64,000 nucleotides of DNA, from NCBI GenBank assembly GCA_021927905.1, contig BLLK01000058.1, positions 558,001-622,000 on the forward strand. The letters run 5' to 3'. Below the pieces are notes generated by a model. That model saw only the letters and a program-made list of their open reading frames with translations. It ran no database searches and was not told the origin of the DNA. Source of the stretch: Chaetoceros tenuissimus. Its lineage: Eukaryota; Bacillariophyta; Thalassiosirophyceae; Chaetocerotales; Chaetocerotaceae. The translations under genes and the position numbers were made by a program. Within the stretch, counting starts at the first letter, position 1. Each line of letters starts with the position of its first letter. Of this stretch, positions 41,950-52,008 are shown piece after piece.

Positions 41950-42037
41950 AAGATTTTCCAAAGAATCATAGCTAGGTACTTCTATATAATCTTCAAGTTT
42001 CTACTTTACAATCTATTTGTATCCGATCATTTTTTCT

Positions 42038-42878
42038 CTATTTTTCCAGTGATGCCAAGCTGTCGACAATGGCAAACACTTGTATTATTTCATCTGTTTC
42101 TACTATGGGATAAACTTTTGTGGAAACATTATCTTCGTGCGTAGGACACGGACTTGTGATTCGATTTGAACGCGCATCGATATCTTCGCTTGTTGCTAAT
42201 AGTCTTCTTGGCGGGTTTGTCCTGATTTTGTAAATATGCGAAATCATTTGATAAAATAGTTAATTATTAAATTTTGTGAAGAATTTGAAGATGGAATGAG
42301 ATATTTTTCCGATCAAGCACGATTGAACCCAAATTCCAAGTCGTAAAAAAAACTGATTAAAAATTTACCATAATTTGCAAGTTTTCTAATCTACTTTATA
42401 CGTCATAACATTTATCATCCCGAAGAAAAAAATATGTACAAGCTAACTCTACGCCTCACATCCTACCTTGTAGATTCAACAACGCAGAAAACTAAGAAGT
42501 GGAAGGAACAAAAGAGGCTTAGAAGTACTAGAAGGCTCCATAAAAAAGCTCAGAGGTGAAGATGAAGATGGGAAAAGAAAATATAACCTACAGCTAGAGT
42601 CAGAGTAGCTAAAATTTGTTGAAGCTGGAAGCGTTGATAGCTGTAATGTATACTCTTGATTGATCACATCAATGAAATACTCGTTAAAATCAATAAATCT
42701 AGGAACAATCATGTCAACATTTGAAAATGTCATAGACAGGCTATTTGACCTTTTGCGTTCGTATAGAATTACAGTAGTCTAGTATTTTACTTTGGCCAAG
42801 AACACTTGCGAAGCACTTCAAGATTAAAACGAACAACAAACTGAGGATCGACAACTTGTTTTTACCTTTACACTCCAT
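42038..42878 (-). CDS. Tentative spliced small secreted protein
   Basis: Weak. An ATG at 42878 opens a good signal peptide (MECKGKNKLS, then hydrophobic through CFASVLG). Possible later exons are near 42690-42590 (RFIDFNEYFIDVINQEYT) and 42230-42038 (PPRRLLATSEDIDAR to LASLEK, preceded by an AATCAG acceptor). Exon borders cannot be fixed and no family is recognised. Its start would lie only about 50 bp from the divergent gene at 42931, which is tight. Alternative: non-coding intergenic DNA. Confidence 0.22.
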
Positions 42879-42930
42879 ACTCCCTGATGAAAAGAGTCTT
42901 CTCATTAAATCAGAAAAAGAAAACTTATCA

Positions 42931-43455
42931 ATGCAATCCAATTTTATGAGTAAATTCAGCAGTAATCCCCCAGCTTACGTTCCAACAGCAACACCTTCCT
43001 CTTCTTACGAATACACCCCAGTCAATAATGCATCAGTAGTCGATAGTGGGAAAAATACTGAAGCAGAAGTTTTATATCTAGCTGAGAGTCAAGTACAAGT
43101 TGTTCCGGATCTTCACACGCAAGTTCCAGTATCTGTCCAAGGAAATTCAAGCACGACCTCTCATCCTCCACCTGGTTGTCCTGACGGTGGTCAATGGGGA
43201 AAGATAACGTATGTTGGTAATAACACCAGTCTCTTGGCATGTGCTTTATGTCTCTGCTTCGGACCATTGGGTTGTTGTGTACTTGCATGTCCAAATGATG
43301 AAAAAGATGCATATAGTGTTAATGGAAACGTTTACGATGCGGGTGGAAAATTTCTTGGTAGACAAGGAAATCTTAATTTTGTACCATCAAGAATGATAAG
43401 AACAACGACTTCACCTGCAATGAATAGAAATATCCATTGTAGAAACGTGAAATAA
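42931..43455 (+). CDS. Small Cys-rich single-pass protein (BRI3/LITAF-like pattern)
   Basis: 174 aa from the ATG at 42931 (MQSNFMSKF); an in-frame ATG at 42856 exists. The N-terminal half is Pro/Ser/Thr-rich. Then CPDGGQWGKI, a hydrophobic Cys-dense stretch LLACALCLCFGPLGCCVLAC, and NDEKDAYSVNGNVYDAGGKFLG. A short hydrophobic segment bracketed by Cys is the layout of BRI3- and LITAF-type tail proteins of endolysosomal membranes, though I do not see their exact motifs. The stretch is also a likely palmitoylation site. Function unknown. Confidence 0.55.
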   Translation: MQSNFMSKFSSNPPAYVPTATPSSSYEYTPVNNASVVDSGKNTEAEVLYLAESQVQVVPDLHTQVPVSVQGNSSTTSHPPPGCPDGGQWGKITYVGNNTSLLACALCLCFGPLGCCVLACPNDEKDAYSVNGNVYDAGGKFLGRQGNLNFVPSRMIRTTTSPAMNRNIHCRNVK

Positions 43456-43699
43456 TGGGACTATTCTCTTTTAGTAAACATAAACAAATTTATCATGCAT
43501 GGTGTTGATTTCCGCTAACGAAAAAGTTTGGAATTCTTCAGTGATTCGCCTGCAAGGTATGGTACCTGCAATTTTGTAGATTCATGGCTAAAATCTAATG
43601 CCTTCCATGTGCCCAACTATATTATAATACATATTTCACCCGAAAAAAAACTACTTCGAAGTACCTAGCTTTTTAAATTGTTATTTTTATTCTAAAAAT

Positions 43700-44872
43700 C
43701 TATTCTATGAATGAACGATGAATAACTTCATCGCCTTGTCGCAATACCTCTGATCCATCAGCCATCACAAATACAAATAGATATTTATTATATAAATCTG
43801 AGCATTTTCGCTTTTCCTTTGGTATTTGCACCCATTTGACAAGCTTATCGTCCCACTGTCGATGGCTACCACAAGTTGTGTTCCAATGTTCAGAGGAGCC
43901 TTTGTACATCCTTGTTTCTAGTTCAGTTGATTTTGCTGGGATAGGAACCTTATGACTACCAAACACTTGAAACTGCGGAGGGAAGTAATCATGTCTTTCA
44001 AAAATAGGAGGACTAAAGCCCATGAAATTGTGATACCATTCTTTACACCCCTTATTGATAGTATTTCTACCAACGCAAGTAACTTTACTACCTGCATACA
44101 TGTCATCGTACATCCAAAAGTCGATGTAATGAGTAAAGTTATGTTCTAACGTCATAGATTCATGGCCTATCTGAAAGCCAAAATTTACATCTGTGACTTT
44201 CAGAGTCGACCACGAGCTTTTACTTTGCAATACTTCTTGTATGGTATTGGAGATTTTCTCTTCATCGGACGAAAATATTGCAAAGTCAACATCTTTTTCA
44301 CTGAACGGTATTATTCCATGGTGCCGTCTTGCACCTAGATGACTTCCAAGTATAACAAAGAGGTTGATATTTTCCCTCTTAAATGCAGCTATGAATGCAT
44401 ACACTAATTCATAGAACTTCGCTAGTCTTTCTATATTATCAACATCTTTGGGAACATTTTTAAGCTCTGCTGTCAAAATACTTTTGATCGTATCGTAGGA
44501 AGGATAATCATCGTCAATTCGTTCAATCGTTCTATTATGTATAGATTCTTCCAATGGTTCAGACGATGTCTGCAATGAATCGTTTGTGCTTGATTTCTGC
44601 AATGGTAGCTTTTGCTGTTTTTCAGAAACAAGAGATCCACAGCGTATAAACATGACAACCAGAATCACAGCAAGAAGCATTCTCTTGAATGATCTCTTCT
44701 CTCTCCATGTCTTTAAAACTTCTAAAGAAAGACAAGTATAGCTCACTCCATATTTAAAACGATCACCAACTTCATTCAATCCGGAAGTGGATGTGTTCGT
44801 CAGAATAGCAGTTTTACTCTGTTCAGTAGAGTTCGTAGTTTTCTCCTCTTCCTGGTTCTTTCTACCTCGCAT
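43700..44872 (-). CDS. LicD-like nucleotidyltransferase-fold type II membrane protein
   Basis: 390 aa from the ATG at 44872 (MRGRKNQEEEKT); 43 in-frame codons upstream are probably 5' UTR. A signal anchor (RMLLAVILVVMFIRCGSL) is followed by a LicD/fukutin-type domain: FVILGSHLGARRHHGIIPFSEKDVDFAIF, in which the DVD pair is the metal site and the preceding G..HG.I... loop is typical, then YIDFWMYDD and W-Y-N motifs. LicD proteins transfer phosphocholine, ribitol-phosphate or similar to glycans. The last 86 residues are the module shared almost exactly with the gene at 41.4 kb, in inverted orientation. Located presumably in the Golgi; donor unknown. Confidence 0.65.
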   Translation of the reverse strand: MRGRKNQEEEKTTNSTEQSKTAILTNTSTSGLNEVGDRFKYGVSYTCLSLEVLKTWREKRSFKRMLLAVILVVMFIRCGSLVSEKQQKLPLQKSSTNDSLQTSSEPLEESIHNRTIERIDDDYPSYDTIKSILTAELKNVPKDVDNIERLAKFYELVYAFIAAFKRENINLFVILGSHLGARRHHGIIPFSEKDVDFAIFSSDEEKISNTIQEVLQSKSSWSTLKVTDVNFGFQIGHESMTLEHNFTHYIDFWMYDDMYAGSKVTCVGRNTINKGCKEWYHNFMGFSPPIFERHDYFPPQFQVFGSHKVPIPAKSTELETRMYKGSSEHWNTTCGSHRQWDDKLVKWVQIPKEKRKCSDLYNKYLFVFVMADGSEVLRQGDEVIHRSFIE

Positions 44873-45257
44873 CTTGCAAACCTGTGCAACCCTAAATATA
44901 TACGTATAAAGACAAGAGTTGATACTATTGATACTGTAGAAACGCACAATTTTTTTGAGGTAGTCTAACTTGTTGAGGTTGATAGTCTCACAAGATTTCA
45001 TTTTTCATTTTTATTTCGGGTTCGTGCACGTTACTGTGCCGTTACTTTTTTAGTGTGCTCTATTACGGCCTGTTTACTTAAAAGTTTAGTAAGGCCTAAC
45101 TTGTGTCCTAATTTAGAAAGAACCACGATTGGGCACAATCTTGACGTATGACCAAATTTCATCCAAATGACCGTTCCCTAATCACTTGGACACTCGACAC
45201 CAAAGGAAAACCTAAAACTAAACCAATTGAGACTATTGGTTTCCCCATAAGTAATCC
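44873..45257. other. Divergent intergenic/promoter region
   Basis: About 385 bp between the divergent LicD-like and PAN/HExxH genes. No repeats or small genes found. Confidence 0.4.
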
Positions 45258-47241
45258 ATGAAGTCAACAATCATAGTGCATATTCTCACACTTCTTTCAC
45301 TTGTTATTGCAAGGGAACCTGTAGGAGATGTGCAGTTGAACAAAGATTCTCATTGGGACGTGGGGTTTCTCGATTGGCTTTCGTAAGTAAACTACAAACC
45401 ACCCTAGAGTTGTAATCATGTTACTATTTTCAAGCTCATCTGTCTATTCAATTCAATTCAAAACAGTTCGGCATATGAATGCCAGAGGGCATGCTCTTTA
45501 CAGAAGGATTGCAACAGTTGGGGATATAATGCGCACAGAGCCGATCGACGTTGTCATTTCAGTAATAGAACAACTCCAAGGGCAGACGTAACTTGTGAAA
45601 ACGAAATCACTCCATGCAGTTATTTTGGATTGAGGAGTGACACTTTCACCCCTTCTTCAATCTTGTCTGAAGCTATGTCAAAAGCATCGGGTGTATGTAC
45701 TGGAGAATTGCAGGGAGAAGAAGCATTCAATGTTGCCTCCGATTTGAACTCAATTATCCGCTCACATTATTTGGATAATGCATTTGCAGATGACATTGAA
45801 TTCACAGGCACTGTCCTTCCAGCTGCCGTTGAATCAGCTGCAACCATCTTGCAAGGTGAAACAGGAGAATGCTACAGAGAATATACTAAACATATTCATG
45901 CTTGCAAATATGGAAGCTATATCTTTCATCAACTTCGCGCACTACTTCTCTACAATGATGGAAATGCTAAGCGGGCTTGGCCAAAGAAAAGAAATAAGTT
46001 CCGAAAGAAACTATTCAATAAAAGGAAAATCTTTATTGCAGATAATGGATTTTTCACAAAGAAGAGTTTGAGAAGTTTATTGACTTTCTATAACAGATTG
46101 GACCCACATCTTCGGTTGGATGGGATTTTATATGATGGACCATTGTTTGCTACACAAACAGTTCGAGATGCATGGACTTGTGAAGGTTCAAGTCCTAATC
46201 TGAGTGTATCTAATCGAGGTTACAATGTTTTCAAAACCCAAGTCGGAGATAGTGTTGAAAATGGTGAGATAAATTGAGTGAAATTGGTTCAACCATTGTT
46301 TAGTTTTACTGTGATTCTCGTGAAATCTAATCTCATTCCTTGTATTTCTTTCAGGATTCCCGACAGATACGCCTAATCCGCCACCAGCTGCAGATCTTCA
46401 AATGGTTGTGACAAGGCATGAAGTGGCACACCAGTTTGATAGAATCATGTACAATAGGAATAATGATGGTGACACAAAGTTATATGACATGTTTATTTCA
46501 CTCAAGGAGGCAAGCAAAGGGTCTGATTCCAACTGGCTTCGAAGTCAGGTTGGTGATGATTACTTTCAAGGAGCTCCGCAAGAAATTATAGCATCCCATA
46601 TCGGTAATCAATATCTTCACAGTACTACTGCACAGTTGAGACTTGCTGCCACTCGTTTTCAGCATCCAACCTGGACTCCTTGGGAACAAGATAGTATTGT
46701 CGAGATTCCTACCAATACTCATCCTAATCATCAGTGCTCCTATGAATCCAAGAATCTTGGAAATATAGCAACTGCAGAGGAATGTGCTTCTGCGGCTCTG
46801 GCTGATTCTGGATGCACCGGTAATGTTATCATGTTTCCAAACCAGTATAAGTCTTGGGGGTGCCGTTGTTGTAAAGCCATTGATACAATGCCGTGTGTTA
46901 CTGAAGAGCAACTTTACATTGGACACGAGTCGTGGGATATTTATCAGTACAAGACACCAGATGTGAAACCCACATGCTCAAGCACTGGTTTACCAATGAG
47001 TTGGTTTCTATTCAACGTGGAACTCATGACTCCTGTTGGGTCGAGTATTGTGAAGTTTTACGAAAATGAAGTCAACGGGAAGGCAAAAACCTATGAAGTA
47101 TCATTAGGCAGGGATGCCCAAGGCAGAATCAATATGCTACAAATTGCAAATTGTGGAACGATCGACATTACTTATAGTCAAGATTATATTGTAGATTCTG
47201 TCTCTGAAAATGCATGGACGTGTTTTATTCCACCTGAGTAG
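45258..47241 (+). CDS. Secreted PAN/apple-like protein with HExxH metallopeptidase-type motif
   Basis: Three exons, 45258-45382, 45467-46263, 46355-47241 (introns 84 and 91 nt; frame kept at both joins). 602 aa. Residues 1-19 are a signal peptide. Residues 42-90 have the spacing of a PAN/apple domain (AYECQRACSLQKDCNSWGYN...CHF). A central 200-residue region has no recognised fold. H329-E-V-A-H333 in VTRHEVAHQFDRI is a zincin-type HExxH, and E in GAPQEIIASHIGNQY about 55 residues on is a candidate third ligand. A second Cys-rich patch (EECASAALADSGCTGNVI, GCRCCKAID) resembles another PAN-like unit. Possibly a secreted metallopeptidase; peptidase family not identified. Confidence 0.6.
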
Positions 47242-47338
47242 GTACACAATATTACGAATTAATAACATATTTGAAAGAGTACCTTATATTCTTTGGACTC
47301 CCGTTGTCTCAGTGGACTCTACGCAAGCCAAGTCTAAT

Positions 47339-48941
47339 TTAATTATCATTTACATCTTCTACTCCTTGTTCTTCTTCTCCCTCATCTTCATCTTCTTCAC
47401 CCTCTTCTAACTGTGCAAGATTATTCTTGAGGAACATACCTCGCGACTTCTCTCGAGCCAAAATCTCCCTTCCCACAAAGCTCATTTGATCGTATGCATT
47501 CATGACTTCATTCGAAAACCCTTCTCGTTTGAGAACCTTCTTCTGATTCTTCATTCTTTTCATTATCACAACTGTTAACACAATCACCCAAACGCTTGTG
47601 CAACTTCCTGCTACGATGTAAGGAAGCCTCGAAAAAGCCCCAAATAATAAAGGACCAGTGATTGCAGTGACAACATTGAAGCTTCGTCTGATAACCTGAC
47701 CCAGAGGTCCCACCAATGCATATGCATTGGATGCAGTTACAGATCCTTGAATTTCAGTCAGGACAATCGCAGCAAGGTCGTTAAAAGTCATGAGAAGGAT
47801 TAATCCCATTACATGAATAGGAAATAGAGGTATAGCTGTGACAAATACTGATATTGCTATACCCGCCAACGAGAATATAAGATTATATGGAGAGGGGAAC
47901 CTGCTCTTCATAAATGCTTGACCCTGAGGTGTTATTGACACGAACATGCTGATCAATGTCCCAGTTGCAGCTCCACATGCAAAGAGAAGACCAATAATAC
48001 TGGTGGACTTTTGAAACTCTTCAAAAATAAAGAGTGGACTGATGGATAAATTGTATCCAATTGTAATTGATTCCATGCCGAATGTTACGCAGAGAATGTA
48101 GTTGATGTGGTTTGCTTTGATGTCGGATTGAGAAAAGTAATTCAACGCTTCTTTGGTGTCTTTCTCATTGTCAAGTTTGATTGTTGCTCTAATTTTTGCA
48201 GGAGCTTTCTCCTCTGCAGTTTTCGGCTTTTCGTTTGTTTGTGTATCCGATTCGGTGAAGCTTGACTTCATTTTTCGAACTAAAAGATAACAAGCCAAAG
48301 ATAGCAACTCTAGAGAAGAAAGAACGATTCCAAATATAGACACTCCATTGATTCCATTATATTCATAAACAAAACCTCCAATGCCAAAAGCAAATGTTAC
48401 TCCAATCATTACTATTTGGATTTGGTTGAGAAAGTTGTTCTTTGTTTCAAGCCCAAGAAACACCCACGAGAAACTCACCTGCGACGTACTGCAATTTTAA
48501 TTTCTTCCGCATCAGTTCAAGATTCGTCATGTAGAGATCCGATTGTTTGAGGTAAGTCTGCGAAGCTGCAAAGCTTTCGCTAAGACCAATAAGAATGGTA
48601 CCCAATAAAAACGGTAGTTTCTCGGTCTTGTCTGATGTCAGGACAGTGATACTTCCTGCGAGGCCAATGGCAGTCCCTAGTCCATGTGCCAATATCGGAT
48701 AAGGTATCGTTACAATGCTTGCAACAACCCTCATGGCTTGATAAGAAGCTACAAAGAGTCCAATTTCTACCCAATCCAATAAGAACTGAGTTTTCATGTG
48801 AATTACGAAAAAGATAAAGGGCAATCTGGTTATTCCTCCATAAAAGAAAGGGAGGAGATAGATCACCACTATTGATTCGAAAGTATCGAGCTTTTTTCTC
48901 TTTTCCTCATTTCTTTCAGTATTATCTTCTTTTGAATTCAT
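47339..48941 (-). CDS. Major facilitator superfamily-type transporter
   Basis: Two exons, first from 48941 to 48479 and second 48411-47339 (67-nt intron; join QYVA-VMIGVTFAFGIGG). 511 aa from MNSKEDNTERN. A longer frame to 49121 exists, but TTTTTTACAG just upstream of this ATG suggests an acceptor in the 5' UTR. About ten to twelve helices are visible in two halves separated by a charged central loop (SDTQTNEKPKTAEEK), and GLFVASYQAMRVVAS fits the MFS helix 2-3 region. The C-terminus is a strongly acidic tail (EEGEEDEDEGEEEQG). Substrate unknown. It converges on the PAN/HExxH gene with about 97 bp between stops. Confidence 0.7.
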
Positions 48942-49617
48942 CGTCTGTAAAAAATGAGGGTGTTTTTGCAAGATTGTTTTTCTTTTTCTCTCCAATCGTG
49001 CATGATGAAGTGGAATTGATTCCATTTGTGATTCTGAGCTACAGTTCGTTCTCCGTTTGTGAAAAAGAAAGCATACCAGTATTTTCAATTCTTTCACAAC
49101 TATTTTTCGTCCGATTAGCAAACGAAGTAAGAAATTTGATTGGAGCTACATTGATACGGTATAATTTCTTGAGCCTCGTATCAGTATTGAGGTTTGATTT
49201 GTGATGAATAGAGCTTAGCTAAAGTGAATCTAGAATGGTCCTTCTGCTAATATTGGGCAGGTGTATGTAGTCACTTTGTATAGAAGAAACCTTGAAATGA
49301 TTTGATCTAATTTGAGAAGCACCTGTGGACCATGTAACCAGTATTTGCTTAGCTTTGCCTTTACTTTAATTTAGAAGTGGAGAATATAGATATCGGGTTT
49401 GAATAAGCAAATGCAGGTATTCTATTTTGAAGTCGAATGTTCAATATGCACTATGATATTGGAATGTTTCTCCTTGAAGTGGATACCGTATTACTGAGTA
49501 GACTGATAATGTCAAGATACCAAGATTCCAGCGCGTGGACTATCTATCATTTTCTTTCAACAATAAAGAATACAGCAGATTCATTTGAATTTAGTAACCA
49601 ACATCCACGCAGTTGAT
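48942..49617. other. Intergenic region
   Basis: Upstream of the MFS gene; contains its probable 5' UTR and promoter. No repeat or gene seen from 49122 on. Confidence 0.35.
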
Positions 49618-50265
49618 TTAGCAGCGAGGGTGAACAGTTGATACCTCGAGTCCGAATGTTTCATCAAGAAAGGATGCTTGAGTTATTAAACTTGAGAAAG
49701 CTCTCGCAGCTCCATGGAAAGAATATGTATATGTGATAGCGTAAGATCCACTTGAAAAATGACAGTATAAATACAGAACAATAGTTAGCTTTTGCTTCAA
49801 CTACGGAACAAAGTTTGAAGGACTAACATCATGTGCTTTTCATCTATGTTCCTCGATTCTCCTTCACATCAACTTCTCCGTAATACTCATCCTTCCCATC
49901 GCCATACTATTCATGTAAAGACTAAACCTCCACCCACCGCCACCAGTTCCTTCATATCTACTTTTTGTAAAGTACACATTCTCAACCTCGTCAGCAACAT
50001 GGAATTCTTTGACTGAATAAATCTTCCGCAAGGAGCAATCCAACCAAGCAAGACAATTTTCTCTTCTACTTTTTTGCCAAACTTTCCATTTCGAAATCGA
50101 TGCATTTCGTTTTATGAACATTTCAATGGGAGTGCTCACATCATGTAGAATCACGATCGTTTCCATCTTCATGTTACATGGTATACTTATAATGGAATTG
50201 ATTGCAGAACTAACAGCCTTCATCGAAGAGAGTATGCTAATGAGGCCAAGCATAAGGTATGTCAT
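49618..50265 (-). CDS. Tentative two-exon small protein with N-terminal hydrophobic segment
   Basis: Possible protein of about 170 aa. First exon from the ATG at 50265 (MTYLMLGLISILSSMKAV, signal-like) with CLAWLDCSLRKIYSVKEFHVADEVENVYFTK segments. A GTGGAG donor within the GGTGGCGGTGGGTGG run near 49940 and the acceptor TTTTTCAAG at about 49757 would keep frame and continue as GSYAITYTYSFHGAARAF to the stop at 49618. The last exon reads like protein and has a strong acceptor, but the donor is not typical. No family recognised. Alternatively only parts are coding. Confidence 0.35.
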
Positions 50266-50372
50266 GTGAGTACTACGAGAGGATGAAAGATGAACCTAAA
50301 ATGAGAACCGTTGGAATTTCATCTGGTTTTATTGTTTTTTCATTTTGTATGAAATTTGAATATAAATTTACT

Positions 50373-51482
50373 TTAGTCCAACTTCATTCCCATTTGTGGA
50401 AACTTGCTAGGACAGAACCAGCCATAAACAGCCCCATGTTTATGATCGTCAAATGGTAGCATACCCTGCTTTGACTCTTCGTATTTCTCTCTAAATTCAG
50501 GTTCTATTTTACATGGATGAAACCAAAATATTTCATGATAATTGTTAATGAGGTTCAAAGGTCGAGGATGTGTATTTATGTAATTTGCAATTGTGCTATC
50601 TTCATCTTGAGTTTTGTACTTGATCCATTCTTCAACTGGCATGTCGCCTATGTACTTGGCCAAGTCTTGAGACATGTAATAGAACTGTCCTTGCGCATGT
50701 AAAGTGTCGATTAGATTCCCATCTCCAATATTACGATAGTTTGATTTGTAAACTGCGGCAACAAATAAACCTCCATACGTTCGGAGATTGTATGGGGCTG
50801 GATATAGCTCATCCAAAAAATTGACAAGCAATGGTACATTCATTACTGTATCATCATCAGCTTTTGCCACGTAGTCAAAATTATACTTTTCTGCGATTGT
50901 AGATGAATATTGGAACCAAGACTGTGATTTCCCCCCATTCATACTTTCTCGAATATTGAGGTAGACGACATCTTCCTCCGTTGGATCATTTTCATGAGCA
51001 GGTGCCGACATTGCAAAATGCTTTGGAAGAGTCAATACATCCGAGTTGAAAAAGTATGGTCTTGCAGTATATCCTGCACCTCCTTGCACAAATGCATAAA
51101 TCACTTGACACTCAGAGTTACCAGGATCCTTTTCATATTGAGCTAGTGAACACATTTTAGATCCTGCATCTTGAATGTATGTGTCCCTTATCAGTTGTCT
51201 TCGTGCCAATGACTTTCTTGACATATAGGAAAAGATTCCAACGAATATCTTATTCTTTGCTTTGTTTGCTTCTATTACTTCTTCTTTGAATAGCATCTCA
51301 TGTCCTAGCTTTGAGCTCAGGTGTCGTTTCCTTATTGACGATGTCGATGATGAGGTATCGGTAATTCTTAGATAGGCTACACAAAGAGCCAGTAAAAGAA
51401 ATACTCTGAATGGTTTCCTAGATATGCCACAACTTTTGGCCCGTCTTATTCTTGTTTGACCTTCCATCTTATATTCTATCAT
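50373..51482 (-). CDS. GT31 beta-1,3-galactosyltransferase-type enzyme
   Basis: Single exon, 369 aa. Basic head and signal anchor (FRVFLLLALCVAYLRI, about residues 26-41), then a GT31 domain: KIFVGIFSYMSRKSLARRQLIRDTY, EEDVVYLNIRESMNGGKS, DYVAKADDDTVMN with D209-D210-D211 as the metal site, and YGGLFVA. The C-terminal part has EDSTIANYI, matching the ED(V)xxG position, and HPCKIEP. Predicted Golgi transfer of galactose or GlcNAc in beta-1,3 linkage to glycans; acceptor unknown. It is a better GT31 match than the fringe-like gene at 8.8 kb. Confidence 0.8.
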   Translation of the reverse strand: MIEYKMEGQTRIRRAKSCGISRKPFRVFLLLALCVAYLRITDTSSSTSSIRKRHLSSKLGHEMLFKEEVIEANKAKNKIFVGIFSYMSRKSLARRQLIRDTYIQDAGSKMCSLAQYEKDPGNSECQVIYAFVQGGAGYTARPYFFNSDVLTLPKHFAMSAPAHENDPTEEDVVYLNIRESMNGGKSQSWFQYSSTIAEKYNFDYVAKADDDTVMNVPLLVNFLDELYPAPYNLRTYGGLFVAAVYKSNYRNIGDGNLIDTLHAQGQFYYMSQDLAKYIGDMPVEEWIKYKTQDEDSTIANYINTHPRPLNLINNYHEIFWFHPCKIEPEFREKYEESKQGMLPFDDHKHGAVYGWFCPSKFPQMGMKLD

Positions 51483-52008
51483 CGTTTGAATTGTGGACGG
51501 AGCTACCTTCCACCTAGCAGCAATATTTTTCTGTAGCTGAGTCCAGGGACGTCTTGCTGTGTTGAAGATTTGTTGTCTGTAATATGCGGTTGAAGAGATG
51601 AAAGGGAACGAAGCTCCTTAGCACTGTGGCTGAAGTAGGCTTCTTTTGCTTGTGAGATGGTATCTCTCTTACTTGTACTAGTGAGTTATTTCAATGGAAG
51701 TGATGAGGTAGAGAGCTGCCCCTGTGTTGGAGTTGGAAATTTGAAAAAGTGATACCGGTAGTACCAATTAATTTATGAATACAATGTCAAAATGACCTTC
51801 CGAAAACATTTCTCCGATTAATTAACGGTTTATAACTGTGTCATGGAAAGATGAAGTTGGGACTGGACCCGATTTTTCTTTCTTCTTTTCTGACCACACA
51901 AAACCCAAATTTCAATTCCAATGTCTAATAAAACTAGACTAATAGAATCAACATAATAGATACGGTACCTTACTAGAACATACACAATTCATACTTACAA
52001 TCCACTCC
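51483..52008. other. Divergent intergenic/promoter region
   Basis: About 525 bp between divergent genes. No gene, repeat or clear motif seen. Confidence 0.4.

Larger units (their letters stand above)
41691..43956. repeat. Inverted near-identical 259-bp gene segments
   Basis: Arms at 41691-41949 (plus) and 43700-43956 (minus) code the same C-terminal module and stop codon. Aligning by hand I count 11 substitutions and one 3-nt gap over about 259 bp, while the genes' other parts share little. The similarity begins at TCATAAGG and stops at the stop codon. Confidence 0.85.
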
